Of a stretch of 30,410 nt of DNA, positions 10,058-20,847 are shown piece after piece. This DNA comes from Entrophospora sp. SA101 (taxonomy: Eukaryota > Glomeromycota > Glomeromycetes > Entrophosporales > Entrophosporaceae), in contig CAUDNR010004123.1 in the NCBI GenBank assembly GCA_958430865.1, forward strand, positions 68,064 to 98,473, read 5' to 3'. How positions within the stretch are numbered: position 1 is the stretch's first letter; each line of letters begins with the position of its first letter. The notes below the pieces were generated by a model. It saw nothing but the letters and a program-made list of their open reading frames with translations. It had not been told where the DNA came from and ran no database searches. Position numbers and translations under genes: made by a program.

Positions 10058-10502
10058 CTATTAAAAAATAATGGTAATTTTTCTATTTGAAATGTACTTT
10101 TTTAATAACAATAGGTTTTCTTTAAAAATTAATCTTCTCAAATAAATCAATTGATAATAAACCGTCATCAAATTGTGGATGCCCAAAAAATACTTTCACG
10201 ATTGAATAACTTCAATTCTTTTTTACATTTAAAAAATAGCAGCAGCATTGATAAACAATTTTAAAGAATACAAATATATGCATTGTTTACATATTATTAT
10301 AATAATAATAACGTTCAACAAGAATTTATATTAATATTCTGAATTTAATTGACGAAGAATTTAATAATAATAATAATAAATAAACAAATTTACTGTGACC
10401 TAAACTAAAAGGACAAATCCAAAAGAACAACCTTCTGTTTGAATTCAAAAAGTTTTATTATAAAGATACTTCAATGAACTAATTATTTCTTCGCATTCCA
10501 TA
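10058..10502. other. Intergenic AT-rich DNA
   Basis: Contains AAT-rich simple repeats near 10296-10380 and the short minus-strand frame mentioned for the neighbouring orphan exon. Nothing else is supported. Confidence 0.35.
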
Positions 10503-10726
10503 ATGGATTCAATAGAAACTGGACAAAAAATCAACCGAAGGTAAATCTGGCATTTTAAATTTCCTCTTAATTACTAACGAGTTAGTGCACGATATATGTA
10601 TAATTTGCATATGTTTTTTAATACATTCAACTATATGCTTATTCTACAACCATTTTGTATATGGGAACTTAAATACTCATATTAATTTATTATAATTTCA
10701 GAAATAAAAGACCAAGACAAATATAA
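10503..10726 (+). CDS. Possible two-exon mini-ORF (20 aa)
   Basis: An ATG at 10503 opens MDSIETGQKINR. At 10541 a good donor (AAG|GTAAAT) leads to an acceptor TTTCAG ending at 10701, and the frame continues RNKRPRQI to TAA at 10724-10726. Total length is only 20 residues, very basic at the end. It may be the 5' end of a truncated gene, an upstream ORF or chance. No homology is claimed. Confidence 0.2.
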
Positions 10727-11170
10727 TATGACTTTGCGATAACATCATCTTTAAATTTTTTTCCGAATAAAAAAATGTGCCAATACTAATATTTTATGGG
10801 TCTAAGGTCACGTGTCATAATTTGGAGCTTTCCTGCCTCGAGTTTTCACTAGTTCTAATATAGGAATGGCATCAACTTGAAATTGCTGATCATATTAGCA
10901 TGGGGGTTTCAATAGAAACAGGGGAGACAACTCTGAAAAACACGAATTAAAAATTTTAAAATTTAGTAATAAAATTTTTTTAAAAGATGGGTGTAAAAAA
11001 ACCTGCCACAAGACCTGCCGTAAGAGAAGATTCAATTTATTAATTTATTAAAAAATATACATATATATATTATATATTTAGAAAGAATATAATTTTTTTA
11101 ATATTATGGTTTTTTAATATATTGTTTGCAAACATTATATATGTTTGAACGGTAGTATGAATTCAAGCAA
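10727..11170. other. Intergenic, no gene seen
   Basis: AT-rich spacer between the mini-ORF and the WD40 pseudogene. The TATATATA stretch near 11058-11080 lies roughly 90-110 bp before the next ATG. Confidence 0.35.
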
Positions 11171-13130
11171 ATGCTTCGAGATTCAACTCGGCATAAATCA
11201 CAAATCGCTGAACCTCGAAAAATAAAGTCTAAAAGTATAAAAAAACCAAAATTTCTTGAAATAACTTCAAAACTTCAACATACTATCAACAATGATAATG
11301 ATGGTAAAACATCTAGCAGGATTATTAGAACAAGCAAAAAAGACAAGGAGGCGGATGCTGATATTTCTACATCATCATCATCATCAATATCAACAAAGTC
11401 AGTACCAATAACGTTAACGGATGCAAATACAAATGGAAATATCAATGCTAAATACACGACAAATAATAATAATGGTAAATCAAAAACAGGTTTAGCATCA
11501 ACGAAGCAAAAATTAAAGGCCGATGAATATGAAGAAGAGGAGTCACAGACTGGAAATGTTAATAAAAAACAAAGTCTTTTCACAAAACAACATAATTTAA
11601 GATCTAGGAAAAGAATACCAGAAGTTTTGGTAAAAATTTTTTTTGCAATCAAGAAATTGTTGATTAATTGATTAATATAATAATTGTTTATTAACAATGA
11701 ACTAGAAACCAAAACTTCAACCATATGATGCTATAGAAGTTAAGAAATTATCTAAAGAATTCCCTGATAATTATTGGCAATTTCATGCTAATAGTGGTCA
11801 TGGAATGATAAATTATATAAATGAACAAAATCCACTTGAATTACTTGATGTAAAAGCAACAGATTACGGTAACTATTGTTATTAATGGTATAAAGATAAT
11901 GTTAATAATTACTAAAGATTGCTCATTATATAATTCAAAGGCCCTATTAGTGGTATGGTTCTTTCGCCTGATGGCACAATGCTCGCTTCATTTAGTAATT
12001 TTGGAGTTATTAAAATATGGGATACCACAGAATTAACAATGCTTCAAACAATGAGAGATACTGAAGTAAGAATTTGAGTTTGAGTTTGAGTTTGAGTGGA
12101 GGAGATCTTTTAGGAAAAAATATCCAATGGTTTTTTTTTTAAAAGAAGAAAAACTATCATCTGACAAAATTTTATTTAACGATATAATCAGGAAAAAAAC
12201 ATTGAAGAATATTATGTGGGAAAATTTGCACCTACTCATACACATTTGATTGCTGGTGGAAAATTAAAAGATTGACACAAATGGGAATATAAAGAGTAAG
12301 GATAATTATATATTGCCAAATCCATTAAAGGTTAACATTAATATATTTATATAATAAAAAAAATAATGATTTATTAATTTTTTCAATGTTGTATACATAT
12401 ATTTATTTATATATTTATATACATTATGTTAGATTTTTGATGAAAATGTACTGATAAACTTGAAGGCTATAATTGAAGAAGTATTATCAATTAAAAGTGT
12501 TACATTTAAAGAAGAAAATTATTACATAGGTTCAAGCCAAGATGGAAATTTATTAAATGTAAGATGGAGGATAATTGGATGTAAGTAGCCATCAATTGAT
12601 CAATTATTAAATTAAATTAAATTGATTAGTTATTAATAATTGATTATGTTAAAAAAATTTTTTTAGTACATTAAAGAAAAAGAATGCATTGATGATGGTG
12701 ATAATGATATGGTGTTTCATTTCTTTCGAATAGATGATACAGTTAAATTATATTATTTTGAAACAGGCCAGGTAATAGTGACAGTAAAAAGGAAAAGGAG
12801 GAGGAGGAGGAGGAGGAGGGACAAAATGAAGAATCCGTTGGAGTACAAATGGTGATCGATGAAGTAGATAACATTAATTATGATGAAGAAAATGGTCCAG
12901 CTTTATATGGTGAATATAGAAACTGGACTAGTGAAGAAATAACAATCTTCTTGAAATACAATTTAGAATTGTGCTGAACTCCATGAGTTAGGTCTGCTAC
13001 AGAATAATCAAACAATCCCAAAGAAATGGGATTTAATGAAACATAAGATCAAATGGCTCTTCAATGTATATTTCTGGAAATTGGATCAAATCAAAAAAAA
13101 ATGTCATTTTAAAAATTCTTGAAAAAAAAA
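11171..13130 (+). pseudogene. Decayed WD40-repeat protein gene
   Basis: Exons 11171-11629, 11706-11868, 11941-12065 and 12192 onward join in phase with GT-AG introns. The N-terminal 150 residues are lysine-, serine- and asparagine-rich and probably disordered. Then come WD40-like stretches: GMVLSPDGTMLASFSNFGVI followed by KIWDTTE, and EEYYVGKFAPTHTHLIAGG. Lesions follow: an in-frame TGA at 12273-12275, a frameshift near 12295, then WD-like pieces in changing frames (IFDENVLINLK; SVTFKEENYYIGSSQDG; VKLYYFETGQ at about 12740-12770). A (GGA)n run and an acidic piece (EENGPALYGEYRNWTSEEI) follow, with a further frame change near 12972. The reading through 13130 as one gene is inference. Function cannot be assigned beyond a propeller scaffold, and the copy looks non-functional. 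Confidence 0.65.
12790..12820. repeat. (GGA)n microsatellite
   Basis: A purine run of GGA triplets at 12796-12820 inside the WD40 pseudogene. In the frame that stays open afterwards it encodes polyglutamate. Confidence 0.85.
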
Positions 13131-13763
13131 ATAACCTTGACTTTATAAGAGATTGATCATAATTTTTCTACATGTTATCATTGATTGACTCAAAAATTTT
13201 AACACAAATAATGCATTATGGTGAACTTTTGAAAAAAATTTTAATAACTCTCAAGTAAGTTTTATCTTAAAATAATTTTGGTTTTTTTTTTCACTCCTCA
13301 CAAGTTAATTATTATTGTTTTATTAAAGTACTGGTCGATTTTTTATGATAAATTGAATTCAATAAAACCTAGGAGTTCAATTTTTCTATTGTTGGTTTCC
13401 TCACCAACAAATCAAAATCAAGTTAATAACAAATCATCATCTTCATATATAATCAACAAAGAATCAAACTGCAATCAATACCTGGCCCATTGATGCAAAA
13501 AATAAATCAAACATTATCACAACATTATTATCTTCCATGATCTTTAATTTTAATCACAGGTGCAGATAGTGATTTGGAATTTTACTGCTATATCATCATT
13601 ACCAGTCAGAGTTCAATTCTCAAAAGCAATTGCACAAATTATGACTGGTGACATTTTAAACTGTTTCTTCAACTATATAAAATTAATTTTTATTTATTTA
13701 TATATAAACAATATAGATTATGGTGACATGATGATTATTATTACTTTCATTATATTCGGATAG
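13131..13763 (+). pseudogene. Possible 3' exons of the WD40 pseudogene
   Basis: Coding-like fragments continue on the plus strand. About 13185-13252 reads SLIDSKILTQIMHYGELLKK followed by a GTAAGT donor. 13323-13493 reads KYWSIFYDKLNSIK and then a serine/asparagine-rich tail. After an acceptor at about 13560 a frame reads VQIVIWNFTAISSLPVRVQF, which resembles a WD40 strand. Linking these to the upstream pseudogene is tentative; they could also be chance frames. Confidence 0.3.
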
Positions 13764-13793
13764 TCAATCAATCAATCAGTCAATCAATCAATT
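13762..13793. repeat. (TCAA)n microsatellite
   Basis: Tandem TCAA units with one TCAG variant. A second tetranucleotide tract, (TATC)n, lies at 13982-14001. Confidence 0.85.
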
Positions 13794-13981
13794 ATACAAT
13801 AATAATAATGATAAAATATAGAAATGATAAAAAGGAAGAAATAATAAAATAATAAAAAAGATAATAAGCAAATAACAAAGTTTTAATATATTTTTTAATT
13901 GTATTTTTAATATTGTGATAGATCATAAATATCTGTTGTAGCAAAATTTTTTGATAATCTAATAAATAGTAATAACACTCT

Positions 13982-14001
13982 TATCTATCTATCTATCTAT
14001 A
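13982..14001. repeat. (TATC)n microsatellite
   Basis: Five tandem TATC units in the spacer downstream of the PCF11 stop codon. Confidence 0.85.
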
Positions 14002-14132
14002 TTTAATTATCAACTTTAACAGTATTTCCAAATATTATAAAAATAAAAAAGTTTAGAAAAATCTATCCACCTCTAACTAACAACATTAAGCTAAAGAGAG
14101 AAAATGATTTTAGCTTTAAAAACTTGAAAAGA

Positions 14133-17100
14133 TTAAAAATCATCAATCTTACAATAACCAACCTTTATTGCATCAGAATGACAAGTTGCATGACAAATAA
14201 CACCATTTATTTCCACAGCATTTCTATACATCCATTCTTCTTCATTATCATTCCAAAACATTTGAAATTTTTCTTTACAAATGGGACAAGGTTTATTAGT
14301 TTTTTGAATATCAAGTGGAACAATAACAGTTGATTCACTGATAAGATTGTTAATATCATTTTTATTATTATGATCTATTTTTGCCTTTTTTGATCTAGAA
14401 GTTCCACTACCATCACCAATTCCACTTGTTCTTTTGTTTAATTTAAAATTGCTAGTATCACATTCAAAGAATGTTGGTGTATTTCCATTTTGAGAATCTG
14501 AATCTCTTGAATTAATAAAATCCTAAAATGTTTTGTTATTATTTTAGTTAATATAATAAAATTTTTTTCAAATTAGAAACCAAAAAATAAAATACAAACC
14601 TCCTCAGTGACAAACCAATTTCTACTTTGTGCCTTCCTGGCTTTTTCCTTTATCTTACGATTTTGTCTAAAATGCCAATCCAAATGCTTACCAATCTTTC
14701 CTCCTCCATCTTTTGAATCTTTAGCAAATCTAATCCCGCATTGTTTACATTGAGATGGGAATGCATCATAAAGAATTGAAATTACTCCTTCACGTTTACT
14801 ATTATTATAATTATTAGTAAATGATTATATAATTATTATTATTACAGGTATAATGAGTTATATAATTACAAATATAGTTACCGCTGAAGATCATGATTTG
14901 TAAGTTGAATTCTTTCCAATTCATTTACATGTAATATCCCATTATTGGCAGATGGTGGAGAATTATGACGTTGTTGTTGTTGCTGCTGATGCTGCTGCTG
15001 TTGTTTTTGTTGTTGTTTTTGCTGTTGTTTTTGTTGTTGTTGATTATAATTATGATTAGGTGAAATAACACCAGCAGATGTAGTTACTGGTATAGAAGCA
15101 GAAGTGACAGGGTTAGTTAATAATGTATTAGGTTGTTGAAGGATTTGATGAAGTTGTGGCATTGACATAACAACATTATGTGGTGGCGAAGGAGTTGATA
15201 AATGTTGAGGAGCAACATTATTTAAAAGAGCTGGTAAATTATTGGTTGTAACTGCAGTAGTGGGTAAAGTTGTAGCTGTGGCAATAGATTGCGTTGTTGT
15301 AGATGCTGATATTAATATATCAGTATTATTAGCATTAGTAATAATAGTAGTAGTAGGGATAGGAAGAAAAATAAGATCTGTACCAATATTATTATGAGTA
15401 AAATTAGCAGTATTACTGGCAGATACAACAGGGATAGAAAGTGGTAGTGGTTGTTGTTGTTGTTGTTGAGGTGGTGGTAATGGTAATAGTGGTGGTGGCG
15501 GTGGATAAGTTGTAGTTGGAACTATATTATTATTATTGGCAGCAAGAACAGTTGTTGCAGCATTAGTAGGATGAGGTTGAATAATAGGTGCTGATTGAAC
15601 AGATTGAATATTTGTTGGATTTGTTATATTGTTGATACCAAGCAACTGTCTGATTTTTTGAATCTCTTCACTTGGAATAGGTTTTTGTTGAATCAATTCA
15701 CAAAGCTATCACACAGATATATATAATTGTGATTTAATTACAGATTAGGTTATTATGGAAACCCCAATTGTTAAAAAAAGAGAAAAAAAAAATCATTAAT
15801 AAAATAATTCAATTGATAATTTATTTATAATATACCACCAATAAGAATAATATGGATCTGGTATTATTTCTAATTAATCTGATAAAATATACAAATCAAA
15901 ATCAAACCTTTTGTAAGAATATAGTTTGATTTTGATTATTTGTATCTGATGGATTTGTTAAAGCAGTTTGTTGATGTAACAAAATCAATGCTTGACACTC
16001 TTGTAATAATTGTTGTTGTTCAGGTGGAGGAATAAACACTTGGTTATGTAAAGGAATTGGTGACTTGTTGACATACTAATGATCATTATATAGATTGATT
16101 ATATATTATATTATATAAAAAAAAATGATGATATCAAGATCAATAATAGTAATGATAATAATGATAATTAAAAGATAATTATTAAAGTAATGAATTGATG
16201 GATTTTGAAAGGATTGCACTAAGGTATGTAATAAATAAAATTATAGAAAAGTAGAAAGAAATATGTGTATATATGTATTTGATTATAATAAAAAAAATCA
16301 TGAATTTAATTTCTTCTTTGATTTTGATTTAGTTAATATTTATTTTTAATTTATTTGTTTCCCTTTTTTTCAGAGAAAAGTTCACCATCATTGAGCACAA
16401 ATAATTTGTTCAATTTAAGTCAGGACGTTCGAATGTTCCCTTCTCTTTCTTTTTTGATGATATTTTGTTTTAATTTATATTTTAATATCATACGTCAAAA
16501 AGCAATCATGCTAAAAACACCATCAGCAAAAATAATTGTATGTTGTTTATAATAATCAAACTCCGACCATGAAAATGCAAACAATTTAATCCAAACAATA
16601 CTATTATTTCACAATATGGAAAATAATAATAGAAATAGTAGGATCCATATTCATGATATTATATTGACAGAGTTTATGTGTAATGAAAGGCAAGAAAGAA
16701 TAATCTCCAAAGAACAAACGAGAAAAAATTTAGTGATAATTTATTTACCTGTTGTTGTTGAGTGTTATAATATCCTATAATTGGATTTGTTGGAAGTGCA
16801 GGAATTCCATTTGCATATTTATTATCATCTACTGCCCATTGATTAGAAGTTGTTGGTTGAGGTAAAGCTTGAGATGGTTGTTGTTGGATTTGAGGTGGAG
16901 GTGGTGACGGCGATGGTGATTGTTTTATAGACGTCAAAGAATTTTGGTTCTATTAAGAGATAAATAAAGAGATAAAATAAAGAATAATAAATATTTGTTT
17001 CTATGTAAAAACATTTATGTAAAATATTATTTTAATGCTTACAATTCCATTCAAGAAACTTGGATTGATATGAATATAATTTCTACCATTAGCACCACCA

Positions 17101-17755
17101 ACATTATTGCCATTAATAAGGTTATTAGTAGCAGCATTAATAGTAATTGGAGTAGTGTTATCAATTGGACTCCTTAATTGACGGTTATTATTATACCTTT
17201 GATTATGTTTCATTAGCGTTCCTTCAATTAAAGCAATTACATCATTAGAGAATATAGGTCCACAACCATTTAAACCAGCTTTCCAAGTAACCAACACTTT
17301 TTCAAGTTTTAATTTTGTGGCTTGGTCAACAGAATTATAGGTTTCCATAAAAATATTATTAAGATTTCTTGAGAATAGATGAACAAAAGGTCCACCAACA
17401 TTTTTACTAATAGAATCAAGTAAATATAAAACGGGAAGTTTATGTTCAGGTGGACACTATTTATATTAATAAATTATTGAAAAGAAAAAAATAAGCATAA
17501 TCGGATGAAATATTGAAGATGAAAAAATAAAACAGTTAATGCATTATTATTATTATTATTATTTATAGAGATGATGAAACTTACACTATGGATTTGTTTT
17601 TCTATTGCTTTAACAATTGCTTTTGCAGCTGGTATATTTTCTTGAGCTATAATAGTTAAGTTAGTAATAATAGGTTTTGAGTTGAAGGTCAAGTCTTGTA
17701 AAGACGCCAAATAGTCTTGGTAAACACTCTCAAGATCAACGTCAACATTTGCCAT
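14133..17755 (-). CDS. PCF11: mRNA 3'-end processing factor PCF11
   Basis: Seven exons, complement(join(14133-14522, 14600-14798, 14882-15705, 15908-16075, 16749-16949, 17043-17456, 17585-17755)), encode 788 aa with all phases matching. Residues 1-135 form a CTD-interacting domain ([19 protein letters not shown], then [20 protein letters not shown]), which binds the phosphorylated RNA polymerase II tail. The middle, about 200-590, is rich in Q, P, N and T, with CAG/CAA-encoded glutamine runs. A first zinc motif is C610-x2-C613-x17-H631-x3-H635; a second has CPIC at 738-741 and HATC at 770-773, as in the C-terminal part of Pcf11 that binds Clp1. Expected role is the cleavage and polyadenylation factor IA complex and transcription termination. 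Introns are short (77-202 nt) except intron 3 (673 nt). The start ATG is the first in the CID exon. Confidence 0.92.
16076..16748 (-). other. Unusually long PCF11 intron
   Basis: This 673-nt intron separates the exon ending YYNTQQQQ from the exon beginning YVNKSPIP. It is at least three times longer than the gene's other introns. A 65-codon plus-strand frame inside (16355-16552) has no recognised motif. A block at about 16375-16580 has a less AT-driven composition and might be an inserted fragment, but no terminal repeats were found. Confidence 0.4.
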
Positions 17756-18243
17756 TTTTTTTTTTCTAATATTTTATTTACTAAAATAATTAATATTATT
17801 TAATACTATTTTATTGAAGAAATAAATTTTATTGAAAGAAAAATATTTTTTTTTTTGAAAGATAATTTAAAAAGAGTTATTTTTTATTTTTTTTTATTTT
17901 TTATTGTTATTGTTTAATAATTAAAGAAAAAAATTTTTTTCTTTTATGGATTTTTTAATTATATATATATATTAATTATCTATTAACTATTGTATGAGCT
18001 ATCTATATAAATTTGGTAAAAATTCCTGCAAACTCCGGCCAATGAAACACTACATGAATGAATGATCACTCATCTGATGTCACTGATACCACAATCAATT
18101 AGAATATACCCGATGTGGACACATTCTAAATATAAAAAAATAAATAAGCAATCATTAATTACTACATGATGCTTGTTGGATCTTGAACAGATCCGGCTTG
18201 TACGAAACTCATCTACCTCTATTACTCTATATACAATGAATGA
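17756..18243. promoter_or_regulatory. PCF11 upstream region
   Basis: T-rich and A-rich blocks lie directly upstream of the PCF11 start (17757-17950), where the promoter and 5' UTR are expected. No specific element is identified. The rest has no gene. Confidence 0.35.
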
Positions 18244-18546
18244 CGTTTAGCTCTTTATGAACCTCCTTCACAGGAGCAAGTGCAATTTCTTGGGATGAAA
18301 GTATACATCAAAACAGTGATGGCGGTGTCATAGTTTTACATAGAAGCCAAGCAGGTAAAGGAGGTAATTGAGCTCACCAAAAAAGATGGTCTTGGTATGT
18401 ATATATTATATGGGGCGTACTGCAACAAAAATAGACAAAGCGAACATAAGAATACAGGGATCAAAATTAGTACAATTAGCATTAGTACTACTACTACTAA
18501 TACTAATATTAATATTAATATTAATATTAATAATACTATATATTAG
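18244..18546 (+). pseudogene. Broken coding fragment, unassigned
   Basis: The plus frame from 18244 reads RLALYEPPSQEQVQFLGMKV and continues to TAG at 18331-18333. The same frame then reads on through EAKQVKEVIELTKKDGLGMY and YGAYCNKNRQSEHK before entering an (ACT)n/(AAT)n microsatellite and ending at TAG 18544-18546. The single in-frame stop with coding-like sequence on both sides suggests a decayed exon. The family is not recognised. Confidence 0.35.
18482..18536. repeat. (ACT)n / (AATATT)n simple repeat
   Basis: ACT triplets at about 18485-18504 pass into AAT/ATT repeats up to 18536. Confidence 0.85.
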
Positions 18547-18893
18547 ACACCCCAAATATGTTGATTACACAAAAAATTTTCTTTCGATTATTTTTTGAAA
18601 AAAAAAATCTTTTTTTAACAATTAAATAGCTTATTAAATAATATATTATGGTTAATTTTTGCAAGTATAATCCATCTATAAATCAGGGAATCATAAATAA
18701 TGAGGAAAGTATTGATTAAAAGGTTTCTACACATTAAAATCCATATAACAAATGAAAATTATCAGTGACTTGTAGAACGAATTATGGTGCAAAAATATAA
18801 TACTATTTTTTCACGGGCAGAAATTATATAAATAAAGTGAACTTTTTATATTTCTCTGCTTTTATAAAATGATTGATATTCCCTGATTTATAG

Positions 18894-19109
18894 ACAGATT
18901 GCATACAATTAAAAAAAATAATCACCTTTAAACAATTACGACATTTGGAATCTAGGAAGCCATTGATGAAAAAAGGATGTTCAACAGAGGCAGATGTAAT
19001 TCATACTGAAAATATACTACAAGCAACAGCCCAATATTTAAACTTTTGGAATGTATCTTCAAGTTCAGAGAAGACTTTTGATGGTTTAGTTTTAAACCAT
19101 GCACCATAA
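18894..19109 (+). pseudogene. Orphan exon-like fragment, unassigned
   Basis: Following a possible acceptor (GATTTATAG ending at 18893), a 71-codon plus frame ends at TAA 19107-19109. It contains LRHLESRKPLMKKGCSTEAD and ENILQATAQYLNFWNVSSSS. Composition is protein-like. It may belong with the fragments at 18244 and 19408 to one decayed gene, but the joins cannot be shown and the family is unknown. Confidence 0.35.
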
Positions 19110-19407
19110 TAATAATATTAAATCCAACGACTCGAAATAGTATTAGTTTATCTCGTTGGACGTTTTAACTAGAACAAGATCTCAAATCTACCAAAACTGC
19201 AACTTAAAAATATAAATTAGGCAGTGAAGACATTTTATCATATGATCAAGTTAATGGTTTCTTTTGACATTTGTTCATTCTATATAGCAACATTATTTTT
19301 TAAAAAAAAGGGACATAAAGGAATTTGGTTAATGTTCCACATCGTAATCAAAAAATGAAAAAAAAATGGTCTCAAAAGTGGTCCAACCATCATAAAAAGT
19401 TGCAGCC

Positions 19408-19608
19408 GGATCTCCAATTGATGACTTGTATGTCTTTGGCATTGTTGATGCTGCAACAGAATGGGTTTCCTTATGAGTAATAGGCTTCAAAGTAAGAAGT
19501 TACGTTAGTCCTAATTTTAAGAGACTTAAAGAAAAGTTTTTTTTCCAAAAATTGGATAATGTTTTACTAACTACAAAGATATTCTTAAAACTATCGAGAC
19601 ATTTCTAA
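19408..19608 (+). pseudogene. Broken coding fragment (YVFGIV motif), unassigned
   Basis: The plus frame from 19408 reads GSPIDDLYVFGIVDAATEWV, meets TGA at 19474-19476, and continues GFKVRSYVSPNFKRLKEKF to TAA at 19606-19608. One in-frame stop inside otherwise coherent sequence points to a pseudogene. It resembles no family that can be named with confidence. Confidence 0.35.
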
Positions 19609-20324
19609 AGTCAAACATTTGGATAAAGCAGAAACTACTTAAATAGTTTAGAGTTGTCATTCTTTATTTAGCGTCTAATTTTTTATCACTTCATTTGAAT
19701 TGAGTATGAATCTGATTAAACAAGTCCAGAATAGTAGAGAACCACGGCAGAAAAATATTATTTTCTGGGACATAATACATGTAATATAAAACATCAATTT
19801 AATAAATATTGTTCTTAAAGATTCAGATGATTTATATATATTATTGGAAGATAAATGGGCTAAATATATAGTAGAATTTATTAGGATGCCGACATGTGAT
19901 TAGGAAAGTTTGAACATGGGAAATCAGTGATAAAGGTACTGTTTATATTTATTAAAAGACACATTATGTATAATAATAACAATGGTACAAATTTTCCTCT
20001 TAAAAAAAAAAAACCACTAATTTTTCTGAAATTTTTTGTTTCTCCATATACACACGAATACTTTTTACATAATGGCTCAACAAATGTTCAAGCCAAGTTA
20101 CAACAACTACAGCAGATAAACCAATCAAATCAAGCATTGTAAAAGCAACTTATTAATTGTATGTACTTATGATGTTTAGAATTTCACCACTCCATCAGGC
20201 GGGCTTCTGTCATACTATGAAAATATTACAAAATTATACAAGTGAATATTATTGGTAGGAAGATTTTCCTGATGTTGCTTTTTTTCATTGGTATCTGTTT
20301 TAGTATTTCATTCATTCTTTTTAG
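19609..20324. other. Mostly non-coding, weak frames only
   Basis: A 71-codon plus frame at 19927-20142 ends in a glutamine-rich stretch (QAKLQQLQQINQSNQ) without recognisable motif. It may be another remnant of the decayed gene on this strand, but support is poor. Confidence 0.3.
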
Positions 20325-20459
20325 CTGAAATTAGAGCAATCAATTCCACAGTCAATAATCCCAGTACAACTGCCAGATAATGCTGGTAATGCACCTCAAA
20401 AATTTCCAGCACAGGATGAATACTTTTTAGTGATCAGGGTGATCTCTTTGGATTTATAA
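20325..20459 (+). pseudogene. Orphan 44-codon fragment
   Basis: After TTTTTAG (ending at 20324) a plus frame reads LKLEQSIPQSIIPVQLPDNA and ends near EYFLVIRVISLDL at TAA 20457-20459. It is proline- and glutamine-rich. It may be the last exon of the decayed gene whose pieces start at 18244; this is a guess from orientation and spacing. Confidence 0.25.
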
Positions 20460-20787
20460 CATCAGATTCTCTTGACAACTGAATACTAGAAAGTCTTGTC
20501 CTTCGCAAAATGGTCATGCTAACATAAATATGGCATCATTATTGTAAATATACATCTTTGTTATCTGTTATTTGTAAAAAAGTAATAATATTATTATAAA
20601 TACAATAAAAATAATATATTATAAATAAAGATTTTTTTCTGAAGAACTTTATTGCATAAAAATTTAGATAGACCTATCCAGGGTATGAAATGCTTTTTTA
20701 TTATTAACAAATATTATAGTTTAATACATAAACTAATTATCAATATAATTCTTTTTATAATCAGTTAAAATTAGAGAGTTGTTTAAT

Positions 20788-20847
20788 GTCTCTTCTCCCA
20801 ATTTAATTGTCTCTTCTCCCAATTTAATTGACTCCTTCCAATTTAAT
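20788..20847. repeat. 21-bp tandem repeat (coding-derived heptads)
   Basis: Two exact 21-bp units lie at 20788-20808 and 20809-20829, with a third, shortened and diverged, at 20830-20847. On the minus strand each full unit reads IKLGEET, a seven-residue repeat. The diverged unit nearest the gene is two bases shorter and ends the chromodomain reading frame at 20826-20824. Confidence 0.85.

Noticed and set aside
11275..11724. 149-codon minus-strand ORF
   Set aside because: It is antisense to the first exons of the WD40 gene, crosses its intron and is rich in residues expected from the opposite strand's composition.
15001..15045. Apparent regular repeat array (TTG/CTG units), considered as a tandem or CRISPR-like array
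   Set aside because: These are the codons of the glutamine-rich PCF11 linker. There are no spacers.
16355..16552. 65-codon plus-strand ORF inside PCF11 intron 3
   Set aside because: It has no motif and is a T-rich chance frame on the opposite strand. The intron was noted instead as unusually long.
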